Below are positions 11,054 to 22,571 of a DNA stretch of 64,000 bases, in pieces; positions within the stretch are counted from its first letter, which is position 1; each line of letters starts with the position of its first letter. The translations under genes were made by a program, and so were the position numbers. Source of the DNA: Nitzschia sp. DOCU1. Taxonomy: Eukaryota; Bacillariophyta; Bacillariophyceae; Bacillariales; Bacillariaceae. Under the pieces are notes generated by a model. The model was not told where the DNA came from. It did not search any database and worked only from the letters and a program-made list of their open reading frames with translations. The DNA is taken from assembly GCA_951394045.1 (NCBI GenBank), contig OX595989.1, positions 868,001 through 932,000 on the forward strand. The letters are read 5' to 3'.

Positions 11054-13090
11054 CTAGATTTCGCCCTGTCGGATTATTGCCCTTCCACCCGGTCGAAGGC
11101 CCACCAACTTGGTTGCTGGCGGCTCCGGGGTTTTGCTCGGTTTCGTCGTGGTACTTTTGCTGGACTGCAGTGCCGGTGGGTCTGCATTGGTATTTGGAGT
11201 AGACGATCCCTTGTTGATTTTTGATTTCTTACTGTCCAAGAGATCATCCCAGTCATCCACTGCTTCCCAATCATCGTCGTTGTTGTCAGTAATTCCAAGA
11301 TCCTTTCGGAGTTCTTTGGAAGAAAGTGGCGCATCCGGTTCTGGCCTTGTCGGACTTTGCGACGCAATAGCGGGTGGGGGCAAGCGTCCAAAGTGTGCCT
11401 TCCACGCCGCAACAATTGAACGATGTTCTTGCTGCATTCGCTCGTAATGTTTGGCCGGTGCCAACCCATCCGGCATTGGCATCGCGCCCAAAATCATGGC
11501 CAATACTTGATCCAATAGCGAAAATGCAGGCTCAACTTCATCATCATCTTTGCTGTTTCCCTTTTGTAACTCCGCTTCCTCTTCGGCTTGCCATACTTCA
11601 TCTTGCAACGAATCTAACAAATCTTCAATTTTGGTCATTTTCTCTGCCAGGGCATTGTACATGGTCTGTGCCAACATCAAGTCCTTACTAGTCAATTTGC
11701 TCCTCAATTCGTCTTCCAGTTTTCGGAGCTGTTCCTGTCTAGCCTTTTGCTCTGCTGCCTTGCGACTAAGCTGTTTTCGTCGTTTGGACTTTTCTCTCCG
11801 TTCCTTTCGTTTTTGAAAGGGAAGTGAGAGTGTTGGTTGAGTTGATGATTCGTCATTGGTAGCAGCAGCATGGTCTGGATCGGCTGTGGCCTCCTCAAAT
11901 GGCGCTGGCAACTCGTTGGTAGTATCCGCGGGCGCCAATGCAGCTTGCTCCGACCGCTCCTCTCCAAACGACGTTGCATTCTCGTGTTTTATTCCATCTT
12001 GAGTATCATCATTTTGCGAAAGCTCCTCGTCTGCCTCGCTACCGTCACTGTAGTCCGACTCGTCGTCGTCGTCGTCGTGGCTGCCGTAGGTAGTACTTTC
12101 ATTATTCTTATGATCCGACGATAGTCCCCAATCATCCTCTTGATCGATTGGTTCATCCCGCAGCCCCAGCCACTGGAACTCATCCGGAAAGGACAGATCC
12201 GTAGTTCCAAACGCCCCCAAAGAATCCTTGGAAGGATCGACTACTTTTCGACGAACTGGTTCCATTGCATCTGCCACTTGAATCTCCCGCTCTTCTTCCA
12301 ATAATTCCACTTTTTCTTTGGCTAAATCGACTTGATGTACCAATGTTTCTCGCACAGAATATAAGCTGTCTAACTGAGACTGTCGTTTGGTGGCGGTCCA
12401 TTCGAAATATTCCAACCGTGTCTGCTCTTCTTGCACTAAATGGGACAATTCTCGCGACATGTCGCGTTTCCACAAGAGTGGGCGCGAACAGTCTCGCAAA
12501 TGTTTCCACAAGGTAATCAAAATGTCTGGCTTGCGTGGATGTGTGCGAATTTGTTGTAGAATGGTCCGCGTCAAAAGGCGTTCTCCCGTCACGGGGGATT
12601 GCAAGGCGGGAGGATATGGAATCATCAACCGACCAGTAGAGTAAGAATCATTCGCACTGTTAGTTGTGGTAGTAGTAGTAGGGTCCACATAACGAGCCAC
12701 TCCGGATTCAAATAATTCCGTCGCTTGAACATCAAAGTCGGGAGGAGGCTGTGTTGTCGTCGTTGTTGGACCATCCAGTGCTTCTCCGTCTGACGAAGTT
12801 TCTCGATAACGAGTCCACATGGCTTCCAATAATTGCGACCGAATCGACTCATACTCTTCATAGTCAGTGGGTTGATACCCCATGAGACGCTCCAAATGAA
12901 TCGAAATGCAAGGGAGTGGTGCGTCTGTGGGAGACTGCTGCTGCGGCTGCGGTGAATCGGGTGTTGCCTCCTCCAAAGACGTTTGGCCTAGAATGGGGAG
13001 AGGATTTGACGCTGTCGACGACGGCTGCCTCAATTTACCCGCCATTTCTGACGAAAGTCCAAACGTCAAGCCTAACGATGAGTTTGCCAT
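11054..13090 (-). CDS. Acidic coiled-coil protein, unknown function
   Basis: 678 residues, single exon, ATG at 13090. Its stop is only 50 bp from the stop of the convergent hydrolase gene. The N-terminal third contains an ordered segment (ISIHLERLMGYQPTDYEEY and TILQQIRTHPRKPDILITLW). A first coiled coil (~225-275, QLDSLYSVRETLVHQVDLAK) precedes a highly acidic region (~305-365, Asp/Ser/Glu runs). A basic then charged coiled coil (~425-520, KRKERREKSKRRKQ) follows. The C-terminus is disordered and ends in LVGLRPGGRAIIRQGEI. I do not recognise the family. Coiled coils plus charge blocks suggest a scaffold or chromatin/RNA partner, but nothing shows which. Confidence 0.75.
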   Translation of the reverse strand: MANSSLGLTFGLSSEMAGKLRQPSSTASNPLPILGQTSLEEATPDSPQPQQQSPTDAPLPCISIHLERLMGYQPTDYEEYESIRSQLLEAMWTRYRETSSDGEALDGPTTTTTQPPPDFDVQATELFESGVARYVDPTTTTTTNSANDSYSTGRLMIPYPPALQSPVTGERLLTRTILQQIRTHPRKPDILITLWKHLRDCSRPLLWKRDMSRELSHLVQEEQTRLEYFEWTATKRQSQLDSLYSVRETLVHQVDLAKEKVELLEEEREIQVADAMEPVRRKVVDPSKDSLGAFGTTDLSFPDEFQWLGLRDEPIDQEDDWGLSSDHKNNESTTYGSHDDDDDESDYSDGSEADEELSQNDDTQDGIKHENATSFGEERSEQAALAPADTTNELPAPFEEATADPDHAAATNDESSTQPTLSLPFQKRKERREKSKRRKQLSRKAAEQKARQEQLRKLEDELRSKLTSKDLMLAQTMYNALAEKMTKIEDLLDSLQDEVWQAEEEAELQKGNSKDDDEVEPAFSLLDQVLAMILGAMPMPDGLAPAKHYERMQQEHRSIVAAWKAHFGRLPPPAIASQSPTRPEPDAPLSSKELRKDLGITDNNDDDWEAVDDWDDLLDSKKSKINKGSSTPNTNADPPALQSSKSTTTKPSKTPEPPATKLVGLRPGGRAIIRQGEI
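12056..12079. repeat. CGT trinucleotide microsatellite
   Basis: A run of CGT/CGTCGT units encoding a poly-Asp patch in the coiled-coil protein on the - strand. Likely length-variable between strains. Confidence 0.6.
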
Positions 13091-13510
13091 ATTGCTGAAA
13101 AGATGTATCGAATGAATGTTGTTAGCCTGTTTGTGTCTTGGCGTGATCGTCTGCGGGTTTCATTCAATGAGCAGAGAGACAGTTGCGACCATGGCGGGAC
13201 ATTTTTGGAGACGCTTTTATTCTTGGTGGTCAGGTTGGGTTATGAGCCGCCAACGGATTACTTGAGCTTGCAAAACCAGGCTTGGGCTTGGAGGTACAGA
13301 CAGTACTGTAGTTGAACCAGGAGCGAGCGTGACCAGCCTGCAGGAAGCGGACGAACGACGTGTGTTCTTGCGGTTGGGTGCCTCAAAATCTGCGCAAGTC
13401 TCTCTCGGTCACAAACAACACAAGAGTGAAAAGAGACGGAAAGCGTTCGTGCGCTATTAGATTGTTGTGGAATCATTGTATCATAGGTTACATTGCCCGC
13501 AATCTTCACC
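13091..13510. other. Divergent intergenic/promoter region
   Basis: Between the starts of the coiled-coil protein (-) and the one-TM protein (+). I find no coding sequence or recognised element. Confidence 0.5.
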
Positions 13511-14590
13511 ATGACAAAGCCAGCACCTGCAATGCCAAATCTACTGCCGCCCGAGTGGCTGGCCTTTTTAACGCCGAAAAAGCCAAAGGAAAAGTCAGTC
13601 GACGAAGACGACGAGAATCCTTTTCTTCAACATGCCAGAATTCTCTTTCCCTCCGACACAAAGAAGAAGAAGGATCCTCATTTGATCAGTGGAAATCACG
13701 GTGGAGGAGATCTTACAGTTATTTATGAAGAAGAACAAGATTTAGTGCGAGATATCAGTCCGAGACGACCCAGACGACCTACAACAGAAATGGAGCAGGA
13801 GAAAGAAGTAGTAGTTTCAGACACGAATTCTTCCTTGTCGCAATGGTTCCTTCTTTTGTTATGGCTCGTCGTGGCGTATGTCACTCTTACCACCCATGAG
13901 AGTCTACCACCATCCTCACCTGAGATTGCATTGCCGCCGGCCTTACCGACACAACCAGCACCGCCAATGGCACCTGAAGAATCCAAGATTCCTGTAACAC
14001 CACCACCTTCGCAAAGAAAAGAAACTTCCACCACCACCACCACCACCATGAAGAATAAGGCAAAATCCACAAGGAAAAGTAAGACTACAACAATCCCCAA
14101 GCGAATTGTCAATATTATCAAGCAAGAACTATCTCCCTTTCCTGAAAAGTCGAGTGCTACTTCTACTTTGTCCGATTCTGCCGAATCGTCGCCGTCGCCA
14201 GAGGCAGGTCCTTCTTTCAGCACTGTTCCTTCTGTGGACTTGGATGCTGTCATTGCTTCGGCCGTGGAGCTCCAATCCAAACTCGTGTCCAAGGCCAAGG
14301 AACTTTTGGATGCAATCAATGCTCAGACGGAAACTGGCACCAAACATCATCATGATTGTCAACATGCTTGGAAATGGATTTTGGATCGAGACTGTCGAAA
14401 AGAACGAAAACAAGCTACGACAAAGACAACAATGACAACACGAACCAACAAGCAATCATCCACCAACAACAACACGACTCTGGCTCCTATTGCCGCCTCG
14501 AGTTCCGACGAAGCCATGGGTTGCGACAATTTGTTTTTGAGAGAGTGCCGGCAAACAAAGCGATTGTTAGCACAACACGATTCGCAGTAA
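13511..14590 (+). CDS. Single-pass membrane protein, unknown function
   Basis: 359 residues. ATG at 13511 is the first Met in frame. The N-terminal ~110 residues are hydrophilic and contain LPPEWLAFLTPKKPKEK. One clear transmembrane helix follows (SQWFLLLLWLVVAYVTLTT, about 117-135). The rest is Pro/Thr/Ser/Lys-rich with poly-Thr, then a more ordered segment (VDLDAVIASAVELQSKLVS) and His/Cys-containing stretches near the end (HHHDCQHAWKWILDRDC, GCDNLFLRECRQ) that could bind metal or form disulfides. No signal peptide is evident. Family not recognised; not operon-linked to its neighbours. Confidence 0.7.
   Translation: MTKPAPAMPNLLPPEWLAFLTPKKPKEKSVDEDDENPFLQHARILFPSDTKKKKDPHLISGNHGGGDLTVIYEEEQDLVRDISPRRPRRPTTEMEQEKEVVVSDTNSSLSQWFLLLLWLVVAYVTLTTHESLPPSSPEIALPPALPTQPAPPMAPEESKIPVTPPPSQRKETSTTTTTTMKNKAKSTRKSKTTTIPKRIVNIIKQELSPFPEKSSATSTLSDSAESSPSPEAGPSFSTVPSVDLDAVIASAVELQSKLVSKAKELLDAINAQTETGTKHHHDCQHAWKWILDRDCRKERKQATTKTTMTTRTNKQSSTNNNTTLAPIAASSSDEAMGCDNLFLRECRQTKRLLAQHDSQ
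14030..14050 (+). repeat. CAC trinucleotide microsatellite
   Basis: CAC repeated about six times, encoding poly-Thr in the membrane protein. Confidence 0.6.
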
Positions 14591-14985
14591 ACATAGAGGA
14601 CCATGCTATTGCTAAATTCTGCTAACGGAGCGGCATGACCTTACATTTCTTTCGAGCGTTGATATTTACTGGAATAATATGATACAGTCAGTACCAATCA
14701 GGCTGGGCACCGAGACCAACATTTGTACGCAATTCTATCTCCAAGCCCAAAGCAAGTTAAATTTTCATAGCTTATTCGAAATACAAACTTGCCACTAAAA
14801 AGAGACTACCTGCAGTAGAGCGATAACATAGTTGTCGTCCGCCGCGCCACCTCAACGCAGTAGAAATCCAACTACTAAAGTCCGGACTAATAGACAGTAG
14901 CTGCCACAAAGGAAAGAAGTCAATAATCAGAAGAAATGGTAATCTTGCTATATTATCATCGCAGCACAATAGAGCAGCGGAATCT
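14591..14985. other. Intergenic, convergent 3' ends
   Basis: Between the stops of the one-TM gene (+) and the formin gene (-). Nothing recognisable. Confidence 0.5.
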
Positions 14986-17900
14986 TTAGCTTTTGGTGGG
15001 AACTGCCGCGCTGTTTCGGCTTGCATTTACCCGTTTCATCGCTTGAAGTCTGCGGTGTCTCAACGCAGTGCGTTGTGATGGCGAACTGGCGTGGTTTCCG
15101 TGGTCGGCACTCTGCTCCGGGACAATTGGTGAACTTTGCGGCGAGCGAGATTCGGGGACTGACGTATTTGACACGATAGGTGTAGTACGACCGGTGACGA
15201 CTTGCATTTGGCGTTGTCTTCGTTGCCTTGCCTTTTGTCGGATGGCATCAGCCGCAGACGCCTCGCTGGACGGTGCAGTCTGGTTCATGGCTTGTTCATA
15301 GTGAGAGGATGGGGTGGCATCTTCAAACCGCCCAGATTCTTGCATGCCACGCGGAACAGGCACAGGTTGGTTCATGGTTTGGACATAGTGAGAGGGTGGG
15401 GTGGCATCTTCAAACCGCCCAGATTCTTGCATGCCACGTGGAACAGGCACCTCGGGCATTTCGGCACGAGGAGCTAGGAAGTCCTGGGAGGAATTTCTAG
15501 GAGACCGACTAGGATGGGGAGCGCTTCTGCCCATGTCGCCGTAATGCTGAGACTCGTGCTGGTTTCCTCCTTGGTTCCCGGTGGCTTCTTCGTGCTGCGC
15601 CATTCTTTGATTGCTGTTGTAGTCTGACCTGTAGTCGTTGGCTTCTGGCATGGATTGTGACCGCTGATACTCGTGTCGTGGAGGCGATGGCGCCGGACGA
15701 TGTTGCTTTGGTGGCGCTTTGAAATCATTAATAACCTTGCTCATATTTGGCTGCATACTCGAAGCACGGAGTGTCGTCTTCCGATCTGGTCCTGATGGAG
15801 GCTTGCCATGGTTGCTATTCGGATTCGGATTCGAATTCCGACCGGCCCTCTTTCGTTCTTCACGCTGCTTTTTCTTCATGTTGGCGAACGCCTCTTCCTT
15901 TGCCTTGTTGAAATCCCGACCGAACACGCAGAAAATATTGAACAGCTCATGCGGTTGCATGCTATCCTTGTCTTCTCCAAAGTACTCAAGGGCACGTATA
16001 AACTTGTTGCGTGTCGCTTCGACCTTGTCCCGAAGAGCCGAGACTTGTTTGATCGCACTCAGGGTGAAAAGCCCCGTGGGCGTTCCCCGAAGAGCCTCAA
16101 CTTCCTCTTCCAAGGTCAACTCAATGTCACCCAGACTTTCGTCGTCGTCATGGTGACGACTTTGGCGGTTTTGCTTCCTGGCTTTGGCTTCATAGAGCGA
16201 GATGCGTCGAACATTTTCCAATTGATTCTCGACCTCTTCAAGGTCCTGCAGGCACTGGTCCCAGTATACCTTGTCCGCCTTCATGACAGTCGGCAGATCG
16301 TCCGTAAAATTGAGCAAAATCTCGTTGTTTCGGTGTACGATCATGACGACATAATGCAAAAAAGTCGTTTTCTTGTCAAACGCCTTGGCCTGGCTCAGCT
16401 TCAGAAGAGAATCCAAAGTGAAAGCGCCTGCTTTATTCTTACTCGCCTTTCCAGCAGTGTTCAGACGATTTCCAAACTGAAGGACAATCCCGAGCAGCTG
16501 TCGCAAACGTGTGGAATTTTTGAGCTCGTCGCAAGCGTCTTCAATCAAATGGGCATCTGTTGACGACGCAAAGAAAGGTGAGCAAAGTTTCTTAGTCCGA
16601 GCACAGCTTTGATCTTAGGATTGCCTTGACTTACCTTCCGCAATCGACTGGAGACAACTTATGAACTGGAGCTTGAATAAAAGAGCGCTGACCTTGCGTT
16701 TGGCGTGCTTGACCGTCATCATAGATACCATGAATTTTTCACACTCGCAAAGTCCATCAAACTTCTCCGCCGCATCTTGACCACCCTCGAGCATGTACTT
16801 CTCCAACATCATGCGCTCCTCTTTGGTGGGAAGGAATTCGATAATGTTCTCAATTTGCTCCGCAGTGAGGGCATCACCGTCGCTGTGGGGAGAGTCGATA
16901 AAAAGTGAGAGATGCTAAGGCAACGCAACAAATACATTTGTTCGGTACCAGAACAAAATACGTACATTCGGTCTACCGCGTCAGCCATCTCATCGTGGGA
17001 CATCTTCACACGAGCCAAAATAATACCCCCATTGTTGGCGCGTTTGGCGTCAATGACACGGACAGCAGCTCCCTTCTTTCTGTTGGCCCCAACCCCCTTC
17101 GGCGACTTGACCGAAGACGTCATGTCGGCTTGGAAGAGCTCCTTGAATTCCTCCTCGTCGAAATCGATTTGTGAAACTTCGGGTTCGATCTTAGACCACA
17201 ACGAATTACGAGTAACCTTTTGCAAGGTTTTCCAGTGAAGTCGGGCTCTCCGGTGCGTATCATGCTCTTTCGGTTCGCTTTTCGACATATTCTCGCAAGC
17301 AAGGGCAGGAAGATTATGATCTTGGTCCATTACTTCTGGCATCAAACCGTCACGCTCCATTGCATGCTTCACCTGGGGCATCGATATTCCCATCTTGAGC
17401 ATTTTGAAATACTTCGCATATTTTGGATCCTCCTTGAGAGGAAGGCCAACGGGCTTGTTGTGATCTCCGTCCATGACGGATGGGTCATTTCCGTCCTTTT
17501 GCATCGCATGCTTGACTACCTCCATTGGCATGCCCACTTTCAACATACGGAAATATCGCTCGTACTTGGGATCATCCTTTAAGGCTGGCCGCTGGCCATT
17601 GCCAATCGCTCCGGGGGGAGGTGGAGGTGGCGGAGTGGTAGGCGCCTTCTCCGGCGAGCCCTCGAACTTCTTGGCATACATGATGGCGTCAGCGTCATCT
17701 TCATTCTTCGGGGCGGGGAGCGAAGCCAATGGATTATTTCTGGCGCCCAAAAAGCTGCTAAGCATTGCCTTCACATCATTCTTTCCAGCGGCATCATCGT
17801 CGAGCTGAAATTCCTTTTTGTTCACAGGCTTTGGCACTGGCGACGACGGAGTGTCGTCGTCAAAAGTCCTCTTATGCGTTGATGTACTTTTCTTGTTCAA

Positions 17901-20900
17901 CAAAAAATCGAGACGGTTAGAGGTTGCAAAACGCTCCTCGCCAAGCCTTGGAGACTCGGACTGACGAGGCGAAGGCTGCAGCCGAGGCGAGGGCTGCCGA
18001 GCAGGCGATTTTTGATTTGAGTACACGTCGTCTCGGGGCGCAGAATTGTCCGTAGAGTAAGTCAGGTTTGTACCACCGCTTGCCGGAGAAAGATCATCAA
18101 ACATGGCGCTCTGTTGCTGTTCCTTCTCATCATATGCGTATTCAGAAGATTCCCGCGAGGCATTCGAAAACCGCGGGGAAGACTGAGACGTCGGTTGAAA
18201 TCTTGGAGGCGGCTGAGGCTGCTCCCCTGCATGGGTTGGCGAAGGCTGTTTGACACCATTTCGTTGCTGCCAACTTGGCACGGACGAGCTGTGCTGCGAT
18301 GTTTCCACTGGCTTGAGGTTGCTACGGAATTGAGCAAGTTGCTGCGAACCACCCGACGTACTGGGGCCGTCTGTCTTTTGTTTGTTGGCTGCTATCCGCT
18401 GACGAATCATAGCTGCAACATCCTTTTTGGGTTGTTCCTTCTGGGCTTCAAGTTTCGCTTTTTCTTCCTGCTCTCGCCGCAGCTCCATTTCCCTGCGTTC
18501 CCGATATGTCAACTTTCGCTCGGTGGGAGCCTCTGACTTCACATTGTCCGTCGCGTGTTGTTGCCTCGTATTCTGAGACGCGTACGGCGACTTGGGAGTG
18601 GTTGGCTGTCGAGGAGACTGCAGATCGTGCTCATCGTTACCTGCTTCATCCTCGAAGACCGAAGATCCCGTTTTTCGCAGCTTTACGCCCGCCAAAAACG
18701 AGGGACTGCCTACTTCCACGTCTGATTTGCTGCCACTGATGGGCCTCGGTGACTCTTGGCGGAGTCGATCGGCATCGCTGGATGCAATAGACGACCGATA
18801 CCCGGTCCCCACCTCCGATTTGGCCTTGGTGGCGACAGCCGAAGGTCTCAGCCGTTCCCGTAGACTGGCAAATGAGCTGCGCTCGTCGTGACACTCGTTG
18901 GCTCGTTGCTGGCTTACAGAAGCTGACGTTTCGTGAGAGCTGACGCTATGAAGCATCCCTGGGGGCATGGGATCTTGACTAGCTCGTCGCAACTCTTCGG
19001 CACGGCTCTTCAGTTTCTCCTTCCTTCGGGCTTCAACGATATCGGGTGTCAACATTTCCACGCCTGTTAATGCCGCATGCTGAACTCCTTGGTTAGGACG
19101 TTTCCATTTGGGGACATTCTGGGAGGGAGCTGGTGCTGGAGGGGCGACTGTAGACTTGCTTTCCCATTGTTGCCACTTCGACCTGAGATTGTTGACTTTG
19201 GCACTGGGAGCGGCTGAAGACGAATCTTCTTCGTCTTTCTTTTCTTCCACACGAGAACTCGAATTCTCCGAAGGCGTTTCATCTTCGTCCCTTCTCGACC
19301 CCAAACTATAATTATTACTGCTGGCGGAACGGCCAGCACCATAGTCAGCACGCCCGCTGGTAAAAGGAGTCGCCTGTTTCCAAGCTGGAACATTGCTTCT
19401 CGTTGTCGTGGTGTCGACAGTACTTCGGTTCTTGGCCACATCATTGGTGCCTTGCAGACCTCCATAGTCATACGTCGGCTCCGATTGTGTCTGGATAGGA
19501 TCGCTCTCCGTGTTCGCCCCATCCGAAGACGAAGAAACTGACGTTTTCCGTGACAATTCGTACTTGGACCGGAAGCTGCTGAACCGTGTCTCGGTCGATT
19601 CAGGAGGCTGCGAGTTCCTTGGATACGATGGTGGTCCATAGTCTTCCTGGTCAAACGCATCATGGTCGTACTCCTCGTGATAATGTTGTTCTCCTTCTGT
19701 CGGATATTGGTGGTGGGAGGCTGCCCCAAAGGCGCCAAACCCAGATTGCTGATCGTCACCACTAAAATCCGACTGCGGGCCAGAATTTCCAAACTCGGCT
19801 TCAAACATTTCGTCTTGCGCAGATGTGTATTTTTGGTCCTGAGGAGCAGCGAACTGGTCACCATAGTTATAAGTAGACCGAGAAGGCTGACCATAGTCGT
19901 GCGTTTGTTGTTGTTGTTGCTGCTGAGCATGTCGAGGGGACATACGCTGGACAAACTCTTGGGCATATTCCCGGGCAAGATCTTCCTGCATCATCGCACT
20001 ATCGTCTGAAGAAACGTCGTCATCCTCGTGGCCATCCACAAGTTGATGTCGAGGAGATGTTGACTGTCGGGATTGTTTGGGGCTTCGCACATCGGGACGA
20101 AAGCTGACCGACTTTTGATAAGTCGTCCGTGTTCCAATGTCAGATTTGGTTTCAAAGTGCGCTTCAAATTGCGGTGATGCTGCAAACGATGTACCCAAAA
20201 TTTCCGATTGCGTCCCTCCAAAGTCAGACACACCCGAATCCGAAAACTCCCTGTCATCATCTCCCGAGCCCCAGGGATCCTCTTTCCACGGATTCGATAC
20301 AGGAGCTCCGAAAATATCTCCCTTCTTGGCAACTTCCCATCGTGGTGGTGTCGATGTTGCTGTTGTTTCCCTCCCTTGAGCACGCACCAGTCGTCTCGAT
20401 GCCGGAGACGAGAAGGATCGCTCTGACGACGACACGGGCGAAGTATTCGTATACGTGGTACCTCGACTTGGAGTGGCTTGCGTCACCCGGAATCCGTCGA
20501 CAAACCCATCTTGTTCCGAATCGCTTGGGGCCGGAGAGGATAGCCTCGAGTTGCCCGGGGAATCCCAGGTTTGCATAGGAAATTCATCTGCGTCGTTGTT
20601 AAAAAAGACAGAAAATCCAGGCATACCCTGCCCCGCCAAAGCTCTCATAGCTTCATTGACTTCCCGTTCCACTTGAGATTGATCCAATCCAAACGCATCA
20701 AAGGTGAAACCCCCGTCCATAACCCTTGAATCAAATAGATTAGGAGAAGTATCTGACCCCGACTGGTGGGAATTGTTTGCCGAAGAAGCTTGAGAAACAA
20801 AGCTATTGCTCTGAGATCGTTGATACGCTGCCACCCGATTTCGACTGTTCGGTCCCGTGATATTTCGCGTTGAGCTGGCTGGGGACTCGGGTGGTGTGGC

Positions 20901-21725
20901 CGTTCCAGAATGACAACTGGCCGCATCATCCACCGAGCTGCTGACACTACTATTGGACGACTGACGCATTTGATTGCGAAATCTTCGTCGTGCAGCAGCT
21001 CCTGAGACTGAACCTGATGAAGAAGCGCTGTTTTGTCTCGCAAAGCTTGCCTGCATGGACGAGTTGGAAGGAATCGTGGGCATGCTAATAACGGACCGCT
21101 GTTCCTCTCGGCTTCGATCAAAACTCTCCCCCGAGAAACTTCCTGGCCCTGTAGCTGGAGATCTCGTGCTCTCCACAAACTGACCCAAAGTGGACTTCTT
21201 TTTGGATCTTCGATTGGAAGGAGATGCAAAGAAATTCGATTTTTGTTTCGCAGGTATAAAGTCCATGTCATAAGCGCTTCCCACACTAGCCGTCTCAAAG
21301 GAATCCTGAGTCGACGTGGTTGGTTCCCGTTCCTGCCGCGTCGATGAGGCAAAATGCTGATCCAGTATCGAAGCTGACGCATTCGTCACAGTGCGTTTGG
21401 TGGAAAAACTATGCTCCGGATTAAATGCGTTTTGGTTACCAAACGGATCAAAGGTTTCCTCTCCAGCGCCAAACGCCAAGAGTCCCTGCCCCGAGTTGAC
21501 AGATGTCGGCGTTTCTACAGGATCGCTGTATACTAGAGCGAGTTGCTTGGCATGTTCTCTTGTTCGATTCAACGTCGTGGTGCTCATGCGTTTTTCCCCA
21601 GTCTTGAGAAAGCCAAAATTTCGCCGTCTTGACTTTTCTGCTTCGGCCTCTCGTTGCGTTGCTTGTTCCGTTCGATCTTTACGAGATTGCCGATTAGCGC
21701 CGGGAGAAAAGGAAAATCGCACCAT
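14986..21725 (-). CDS. Formin (FH2 protein) with two CCDC53-like repeats
   Basis: Exons 21725..16966, 16882..16635, 16556..14986; 2192 residues, junction phases all agree. Formins nucleate and processively elongate actin filaments through a dimeric FH2 domain. The FH2 region begins about residue 1490 (RRARLHWKTL...LWSKI) and runs across both introns through KHAKRKVSALLFKLQF, the LLGIVLQFGNRLN signature and FTLDSLLKLSQ. Before it sit a minimal FH1 (one run of seven Pro, ~1364) and two ~45-residue repeats (DPKY.(R/K)YF(R/K)MLK.G..M..VKHAM..DG) like the WASH subunit CCDC53 motif. The first ~1300 residues are Ser/Gln-rich and disordered. No PTEN, GBD or DID domain is visible. The tail holds a 29-residue tandem repeat. 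Confidence 0.92.
15286..15445 (-). repeat. 87-bp tandem repeat in formin tail
   Basis: Two near-identical 87-bp units encoding 29-residue repeats (start VPVPRGMQESGRFEDATP). Only a few substitutions separate them, so the duplication is recent. Confidence 0.85.
16557..16634 (-). other. Intron 2 of formin gene
   Basis: 78-nt GT-AG intron (donor GTAAGT) within FH2; joins LQSIAE to DAHLIED. Intron 1 (16965..16883, donor GTACGT) joins VDRI to DGDALTAEQ. Confidence 0.85.
19906..19928 (-). repeat. CAA/CAG microsatellite (poly-Gln)
   Basis: Run of about seven Gln codons in the disordered N-terminal region of the formin. Confidence 0.6.
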
Positions 21726-22571
21726 GGTGGTATTTTATAATCAACAGTCGGCCACAATAACAATAGAATATCACCGACACAAGCAATTACCCCTGCCAAC
21801 TCGAGTAGGTGAAAGAAACACCTCCAAAGCTCCACTGAATCCCCACAGTTTCTCAACAAATAACAACTAGAATAAATAGAGACCACTATTGGAGGGGTCT
21901 GGCTGCTTTCTGCCCACTCTCGGCACTGAAAAGGGATGTCCAGAGGGGTATTTCGTTGCCAAGAGCAAGAGGCAAAGAGATGCCGAGGCTCAAGTTTTTG
22001 GTTTTCCCCTACCTGTCTGAATCGTACCGTGCCCTACACAGCCCGAGGCTGCACGTGCGTCCCTTCCACTCTGGTTGCTTCGGACGACTGGTGTCGTCGT
22101 TACGGATGGACCGGCTCGTTATGAAAATGTGACGAATACCGAACGGTAGTTTGTTTATCTTCAGAAAGGAAGATTTTGAAATGGTAATTGTAAGAATCAA
22201 CGGCAATTCTTCATTGGATTGGGCATATTCCCCGTCACGATGGATCGGGATGGCACATTCGAATAATGTGCCGACTCGAGCATAGGTTCCCAGGTCGTGC
22301 GTTGAAAGGCCAGACGGGCGCGACGGGAGACTTCCGAATGGCAAAGTTGGATAGCAATATAGCTATGCTAGTTAAATACCTAAGAGGACAACAACTTTGC
22401 CAGATCTTCCGACTTTCCACTCTTTGTGTTCTGACGACCACGATGACTTCACATCACCGGCCCTTCATCAATTTCATCTCAACACGAACTTTCATTCTCT
22501 CGTGGCAAATGCAGATGTCAACGACATATCATCTTCGCCACTGCTTGAGAGCAACTTCTCCATAAGGTATT
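21726..22571. other. Divergent intergenic/promoter region
   Basis: Between the starts of the formin (-) and the NCA2-like gene (+). A reading frame near 22397-22560 looks partly protein-like, but it has no ATG of its own and is out of frame with the NCA2 start. It could be 5' UTR or a missed exon. Confidence 0.45.

Noticed and set aside
15808..16563. 251-residue + strand ORF
   Set aside because: Antisense to the formin FH2 exon; composition is that of a shadow.
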